From: Nocardiopsis sp. CNT312
Lineage (GTDB): Bacteria; Actinomycetota; Actinomycetes; Streptosporangiales; Streptosporangiaceae
Direction: 5' to 3'
Length of the DNA stretch: 64,000 bases
Assembly: GCF_000515115.1 (NCBI RefSeq)
Contig: NZ_KI911536.1
Span: 320,476-384,475, forward strand
Shown here in pieces: positions 60,374 to 64,000 of the stretch. Made by a program: the position numbers and the translations under genes. Every line of letters starts with the position of its first letter. Within the stretch, counting starts at the first letter, position 1. The notes beneath the pieces are model-generated. The model had not been told where the DNA came from and made no database searches. It saw nothing but the letters and a program-made list of their open reading frames with translations.

Positions 60374-60409
60374 CCCCGGTCCCCAGTGTGGCGCCACCGG
60401 GGACCGGGG
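60374..60409. terminator. Hairpin between phosphatase and ABC exporter genes
   Basis: CCCCGGTCCCC (60374-60384) and GGGGACCGGGG (60399-60409) form an 11-bp stem; the loop holds the palindrome GTGGCGCCAC. It serves the two convergent genes. Confidence 0.75.
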
Positions 60410-60411
60410 TG

Positions 60412-62298
60412 TCATCCGAGTGCGGCGGGCTCCTGCGGCCCGCCCTCGGTGAACTGTGTGCGGTACAGCTCGGCGTAGCGGCCCTCCAGCGACAGCAGTT
60501 CGGTGTGGGTGCCGCGTTCGACGATCCGTCCGGCCTCCACGACCAGGATCGTGTCGGCCGCGCGGATCGTGGACAGCCGGTGGGCGATGACCAGGGAGGT
60601 GCGGCCGCGCAGCGCCTCGGCCAGGGCCTCCTGGACCGCCGCCTCGGAGGTGGAGTCCAGTGCGGAGGTCGCCTCGTCGAGGATGACCACCTCGGGGTCG
60701 GTCAGCAGCAGTCGGGCGATGGTCAGCCGCTGGCGCTCGCCGCCGGAGAAGCGGTAACCGCGTTCACCGACCACCGTGTCCAGGCCTTCGGGCAGAGAGG
60801 CGACGAGCCGGTCCAGGCGGGCGCGGCGCAGCGCGTCCCACAAGCGGTCGTCGGTGGCCTCGGGGCTGCCCAGGGTGAGGTTGGCCCGGATGCTCTCGTG
60901 GAAGAGGTGGCCGTCCTGGGTGACCACGCCCAGGGCCTGGCGGATCGATGCGAAGGTCAGGTCGCGTACGTCGTGGCCGCCCAGGCGGACGGATCCGGTG
61001 TCGGCGTCGTAGAGGCGGGGGGCGAGCTGGGCGATGGTGGACTTGCCCGCGCCCGAGGATCCGACCAGGGCGACCATCTGTCCCGGTTCGATGTGGAAGG
61101 ACACGCCGTGCAGGACGGTGCCGTGGTCGGCGGTGTCCAGAGCGGCGACCTCCTCCAGGGAGGCCAGTGACACCTTCTCAGCGCTGGGGTAGGCGAAGGT
61201 CACCTCGTCGAACTCCAGAGAGGTCGGCCCTTCGGGCAGGGTGCGGGCGCCGGGCCGCTCGCGGACCAGGGGTTCGAGGTCGAGGACCTCGAAGATGCGG
61301 CTGAAGCTGACCAGGGCGCTCATCACCTCCACGCGTGCGCCGGCCAGGGCGGTCAGCGGTGCGTACAGGCGGGTGAGGAGCATGCCCATGGCCACGACCG
61401 TGCCAGCCTCCAGTTGGCCGCGCAGCGCGTAGATGCCGCCCAGCCCGTAGACCAGGGCCAGCGCCAGCGCGGAGACCAGGGTGAGCGCGACGAAGAACAC
61501 CTCCTGGACCATGGCGGTGCGCACGCCGATGTCGCGGACCCGGCCGGCGCGGCGGGCGAACTCGGCGGACTCCTCGCGGGGGCGGCCGAAGAGTTTGACG
61601 AGGGTGGCTCCGGGGGCGGAGAAGCGTTCGGTCATCTGGGTGCCCATGGCGGCGTTGTGCAGGGCGCGTTCGCGTTCGATGCGGGCCAGGCGGGCGCCCA
61701 TGCGGCGTGCGGGCAGGACGAACACCGGGAGCAGGGCCAGGGACAGCAGGGTGATCTGCCAGGACAGGCCGAGCATCACCACTAGGGCCAGGGCGAGGGT
61801 GACAAGGTTGCCCGCCACGCCGGAGAGGACGTCGCTGAAGGCACGCTGGGCTCCGATGACGTCGTTGTTGAGGCGGCTGACCAGGGCTCCGGTGCGGGTG
61901 CGGGTGAAGAAGGCGACCGGCATGCGCTGGACGTGGTCGTAGACCGTGGTGCGCAGGTCCAGGATGAGCCCTTCGCCCAAGCGGGCCGACATCCACCGCA
62001 CGGCGAGGGCCAGGGCGGCCTCGGCCACCGCGACGGCGGCGATGAGTCCGGCAAGGGCCAGGACCAGCCCCAGGGCGGAGCCCTCGATGACGGCGTCGAC
62101 GATGCGGCCCGCGAGCAGGGGGGAGGCGACGGCAAGGGCCGCGGTGACCACGCTCAGGGCGAGGTACCACGCCAGTCGGCGGGAGTGGGGACGGGCGAAG
62201 GCGGAGATGCGCCGTAGGAGCGGTAGGGAGAAGGGGCGCTGGTCCTCTTGGGCGTGCATGGCGTGGTACATGGAGTTCCACGCGGCCATCTCCATCAT
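60412..62298 (-). CDS. ABC multidrug exporter half-transporter
   Basis: The product is 628 residues from ATG 62298, behind GGGGGAGA. Six transmembrane helices at about 40-330 (RLAWYLALSVVTAALAVASP, ITLLSLALLPVFVLPARRMG) form the exporter domain. The ATPase domain (about 375-620) has Walker A GSSGAGKST, signature FSGGERQRL, Walker B VVILDEATSALDS and H-loop IAHRLSTIRAAD. It acts as a homodimer or heterodimer exporting drugs or lipids. A 22-bp palindrome in its promoter suggests a MarR-like repressor; the MarR gene 0.9 kb upstream is a candidate. Confidence 0.92.
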   Translation of the reverse strand: MMEMAAWNSMYHAMHAQEDQRPFSLPLLRRISAFARPHSRRLAWYLALSVVTAALAVASPLLAGRIVDAVIEGSALGLVLALAGLIAAVAVAEAALALAVRWMSARLGEGLILDLRTTVYDHVQRMPVAFFTRTRTGALVSRLNNDVIGAQRAFSDVLSGVAGNLVTLALALVVMLGLSWQITLLSLALLPVFVLPARRMGARLARIERERALHNAAMGTQMTERFSAPGATLVKLFGRPREESAEFARRAGRVRDIGVRTAMVQEVFFVALTLVSALALALVYGLGGIYALRGQLEAGTVVAMGMLLTRLYAPLTALAGARVEVMSALVSFSRIFEVLDLEPLVRERPGARTLPEGPTSLEFDEVTFAYPSAEKVSLASLEEVAALDTADHGTVLHGVSFHIEPGQMVALVGSSGAGKSTIAQLAPRLYDADTGSVRLGGHDVRDLTFASIRQALGVVTQDGHLFHESIRANLTLGSPEATDDRLWDALRRARLDRLVASLPEGLDTVVGERGYRFSGGERQRLTIARLLLTDPEVVILDEATSALDSTSEAAVQEALAEALRGRTSLVIAHRLSTIRAADTILVVEAGRIVERGTHTELLSLEGRYAELYRTQFTEGGPQEPAALG

Positions 62299-62347
62299 GG
62301 GTGGTCTCCCCCTGGGGTCGCGGTCGTCGGGGTCGATCCGACCATAG

Positions 62348-62369
62348 GACCTCAACATTTGTTGAGGTC
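62348..62369 (-). promoter_or_regulatory. 22-bp perfect palindrome in ABC exporter promoter
   Basis: GACCTCAACA (62348-62357) and TGTTGAGGTC (62360-62369) are exact inverse copies across TT. On the minus strand TTGACC partly overlaps its outer end and TATGGT lies 19 bp beyond, so the palindrome fills the spacer. It is 50 bp upstream of the exporter ATG. Size and shape fit a MarR-family operator. Confidence 0.8.
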
Positions 62370-62399
62370 AATTCTGGTGGCCGGAGGTTCCTCCGGTCG

Positions 62400-62580
62400 G
62401 GGTCTCTTCCTCCTCCTTCGGGCCGATCCGTTCGCGGTCGTCGTCATCACCGTGTTCGATCTGGACGAGTGCGCCTATGCCGCGCTCAGAGCGGGAGCCC
62501 GGGGCTTCCTGCTCAGGGACGCCGGGCCGGACCTGCTCGTCCCGGCCGTGACGGCGCGGCGGTACCCGATACTGGGGGAG
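62400..62580 (+). pseudogene. Response-regulator receiver fragment
   Basis: The plus strand reads FAVVVITVFDLDECAYAALR, then AGARGFLLRDAGPDLLVPAV, the second half of a NarL-type receiver (T-x-F-D-x-D-E-Y-x-x-x-A-L-x-A-G-A-x-G-F-L-L-K-D). There is no first half with the phosphorylated aspartate and no HTH. The conserved Lys is Arg. The frame runs on into the start of the GNAT gene. A deleted two-component gene is the simplest reading. Confidence 0.55.
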
Positions 62581-62604
62581 CGATTCGAGCCCGAAGGGGG
62601 AGAT

Positions 62605-63183
62605 GTGACCACCACCGACACCGGCGGCACCGCTGCGCAGGACGTCAGGAAGCTGCACTATCGCGAGGCCGGGACTGGCGACGTCCCGGCGCTGGTGGGG
62701 CTGGTCAACTCCTGTTACCGGGGTGACGGCTCGCGGCAGGGGTGGACGACCGAGGCACACCTGCTCGACGGCCAGCGCGTGGACGAGGGTGGGATGGCCG
62801 CCCTGCTGGCCCGCGACGACACGCTCGTCTTGGTGGCCGAGTCCGGCGGGGACCTGGCGGCCTGCTGCGAGCTGCGGCGCGGCGCGGAGGACGCCTACTT
62901 CGGGATGTTCTCCGTGCGGCCCACGGTCCAGGGCGGCGGGCTGGGGCGGCGTGTGCTGGCGGAGGCGGAGCGCATCGCCGCGCGCGAGTGGGGGTGCCCC
63001 CTGATGCGGATGCAGGTGCTCAGGCAGCGCGCGGAGCTCATCGCCTGGTACGAGCGGCGCGGCTATGCCCGTACGGGCCGGACCTTCCCCTTCCCCTACG
63101 GCGACGCGCGCTTCGGCCTGCCCAAGCGCCCCGACCTGGCCTTCGTCGAACTCGCCCGCGACCTGGGCGGGGAGTCGGCTTAG
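62605..63183 (+). CDS. GNAT-family acetyltransferase
   Basis: The product is 192 residues from GTG 62605, 3 bp after GGGGGAG. Motif A with the acetyl-CoA pocket is FGMFSVRPTVQGGGLGRRVL (Q-G-G-G-L-G-x-x-L). The fold begins LHYREAGTGDVPALVGLVNS and ends AWYERRGYARTGRTFPFPYG. It acetylates an unknown amine. It sits between the ABC exporter (divergent) and MarR (convergent) and may belong to the same resistance unit. Confidence 0.87.
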   Translation: MTTTDTGGTAAQDVRKLHYREAGTGDVPALVGLVNSCYRGDGSRQGWTTEAHLLDGQRVDEGGMAALLARDDTLVLVAESGGDLAACCELRRGAEDAYFGMFSVRPTVQGGGLGRRVLAEAERIAAREWGCPLMRMQVLRQRAELIAWYERRGYARTGRTFPFPYGDARFGLPKRPDLAFVELARDLGGESA

Positions 63184-63195
63184 CGTGCCGGAGGA

Positions 63196-63603
63196 TCATC
63201 CCTGTTCGAGGTTGGCCGACATGCGTTCCAGGACGTCGACGGCGGCGTGGTACTCCTGTTCGCTGATGCCCCGGCTCAGGCGGCGGCGCCCCTGGCCCAC
63301 CTTGTCGAAGAGCTCCTCGTGCGCGCTCTGCCCGGCGGCGGTCAGGGACAGGGGGGTGCCGCCCTCCACCCAGCCGCGACGGCGCAGCTCCTCCACGGCG
63401 GGGGCGACGGTGGGCTCGCCCTCCTCCAGGAACGGGGCGAGCCTGTGGTCCAGGTCGCGCACCGTCGCGGGTTCGCTGTGCAGGGAGGTGAGGACCTGCC
63501 AGTGGCGCCGTCCCAGTGATTCGGTGGACAGGGCGCGGTCGAAGTCGTTCTCGATCAACCGGTCCAGGTGCTTGAGCCAGTAGCCGATCGGCAGGTCGGA
63601 CAT
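63196..63603 (-). CDS. MarR-family regulator
   Basis: The product is 135 residues from ATG 63603, behind GGAGGAGACC. Winged helix at about 28-100 (GRRHWQVLTSLHSEPATVRD, VAPAVEELRRRGWVEGGTPL) and helical ends for dimerisation (YWLKHLDRLIENDFDRAL, EQEYHAAVDVLERMSANLE). It is probably the repressor of the ABC exporter through the 22-bp palindrome at 62348-62369, by proximity; TATAGC upstream (minus strand near 63650) is a possible -10. Confidence 0.85.
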   Translation of the reverse strand: MSDLPIGYWLKHLDRLIENDFDRALSTESLGRRHWQVLTSLHSEPATVRDLDHRLAPFLEEGEPTVAPAVEELRRRGWVEGGTPLSLTAAGQSAHEELFDKVGQGRRRLSRGISEQEYHAAVDVLERMSANLEQG

Positions 63604-63702
63604 GGTCTCCTCCAGTGTGCGCGACGGTGTCCACACGGTTTCCGACGCTATACCGGCCGTGCCTGGCCTGGCCAGCGGTCTTCCCGGGTGTCGGTGTCGG
63701 TT

Positions 63703-64000
63703 CTAGGCACGGCACAGCAGGGCGCCGCGGGGCACGACGAACACCGCGTCGGGGTCCTGGCTCCACCGGATCCACCCCTGGGAGATGCCCTCCAGCTCCT
63801 CACGGGTGACGTGGCCCTCGTGGACGGCCTGGAGCCCCAGGTCCGAGACCAGGATGCGTTCGGCCCACATGGTGCCCCACCAGTGGCGGCGGTCGGGCGC
63901 GGAATGGCTCCAGGCCTCGGCCGCGTAGGTGACGTCGGTGAACCCGGCCGCGTGTGCCCAGGCCACCATGTGGCGGCCGGCGTCGGGCTCTCCGCCGTTG
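63703..64000 (-). CDS. SAM-dependent methyltransferase (C-terminal part)
   Basis: The gene enters from the right edge; the frame is open from 63999 to TAG 63703-63705, about 98 residues. The visible sequence NGGEPDAGRHMVAWAHAAGF, WGTMWAERILVSDLGLQAV, GWIRWSQDPDAVFVVPRGAL resembles the C-terminal end of UbiE/class I methyltransferases, where a G-x-x-x-x-x-G-R segment follows the substrate lid. The SAM-binding motif lies outside the window. Assignment from the tail alone is moderate. Confidence 0.7.
   Translation of the reverse strand, partial: NGGEPDAGRHMVAWAHAAGFTDVTYAAEAWSHSAPDRRHWWGTMWAERILVSDLGLQAVHEGHVTREELEGISQGWIRWSQDPDAVFVVPRGALLCRA

Overview
Organism. The window is very G+C-rich, with short intergenic gaps, many GTG and some TTG starts, stop/start overlaps of the GTGA or ATGA type and several promoters that look leaderless. 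The gene content (DUF1918/DUF1876 protein, DUF2637 membrane protein, SMI1/KNR4 protein, HipA-like kinase with DUF3037 partner, several drug-efflux and drug-resistance genes) points to a filamentous actinobacterium. I infer a Streptosporangiales member, perhaps Nocardiopsis-like; no rRNA or tRNA is present to test this. It looks chromosomal and mostly accessory: single genes and small operons, several regulators each beside its own target, and a number of decaying genes. Layout: 1-6.5 kb holds the 3' end of an ALDH7-type aldehyde dehydrogenase, an OhrR/Ohr organic-peroxide pair, two CNNM/CorC-type membrane proteins, a SPOUT rRNA/tRNA methylase and an RsmC-like methylase. 6.5-15 kb holds an APC permease, a Nudix/HAD pair, a tightly coupled MoxR-DUF58-small ORF-VWA operon, a membrane-anchored pseudokinase and a HipA-like kinase/DUF3037 pair. 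15-25 kb holds a Bcr/CflA-type efflux pump, a degenerate acyl-CoA-ligase homologue, a two-component system, an SMI1/KNR4 protein, peptide deformylase, RNase HI, a multiply frameshifted pseudogene, SoxR and a degenerate ABC ATPase. 25-36.6 kb is a resistance-like segment: SDR, MMPL exporter with its TetR, a UvrA-like (DrrC-type) ABC-F-like protein, AraC/VOC, DUF2637-HTH, HxlR/RidA, a frameshifted phosphotransferase and a second VOC protein. 36.6-45.2 kb holds an A+T-rich island, a methyltransferase, a TetR fragment beside a DJ-1/PfpI protein, CoA-transferase, enoyl-CoA hydratase, a leaderless HTH regulator coupled to a core-deleted hydrolase, and a divergent TetR/flavin monooxygenase pair sharing palindromic operators. 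45-52.8 kb holds AraC-GyrI, Mut7-C RNase, a flavin-nucleotide-binding protein, MOSC, an Rpn/PD-(D/E)XK-like protein, a histidine phosphatase, a two-subunit NSS-type amino-acid importer and a pirin. 52.9-55.5 kb is the wreck of a LacI-controlled sugar locus: intact LacI and operators, but truncated dehydrogenase, enolase-superfamily, epimerase and solute-binding-protein genes. 55.5-64 kb holds an EamA exporter, a divergent GNAT/XRE-cupin pair with mirror-image leaderless promoters, an aldo-keto reductase, a secreted purple-acid-phosphatase-like enzyme, a multidrug ABC exporter with a 22-bp palindromic operator, a response-regulator fragment, GNAT, MarR and the end of a methyltransferase. How it fits together: the recurring unit is a one-component regulator next to, or divergent from, an efflux, detoxification or modification gene, with an inverted repeat over the promoter. 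No phage, complete insertion sequence, CRISPR array or RNA gene was seen. The most unusual candidates are the 29-codon ORF locked between DUF58 and VWA, the pseudokinase facing the MoxR operon, the leaderless HTH/hydrolase-remnant operon, and the catalytically degenerate AMP-ligase.
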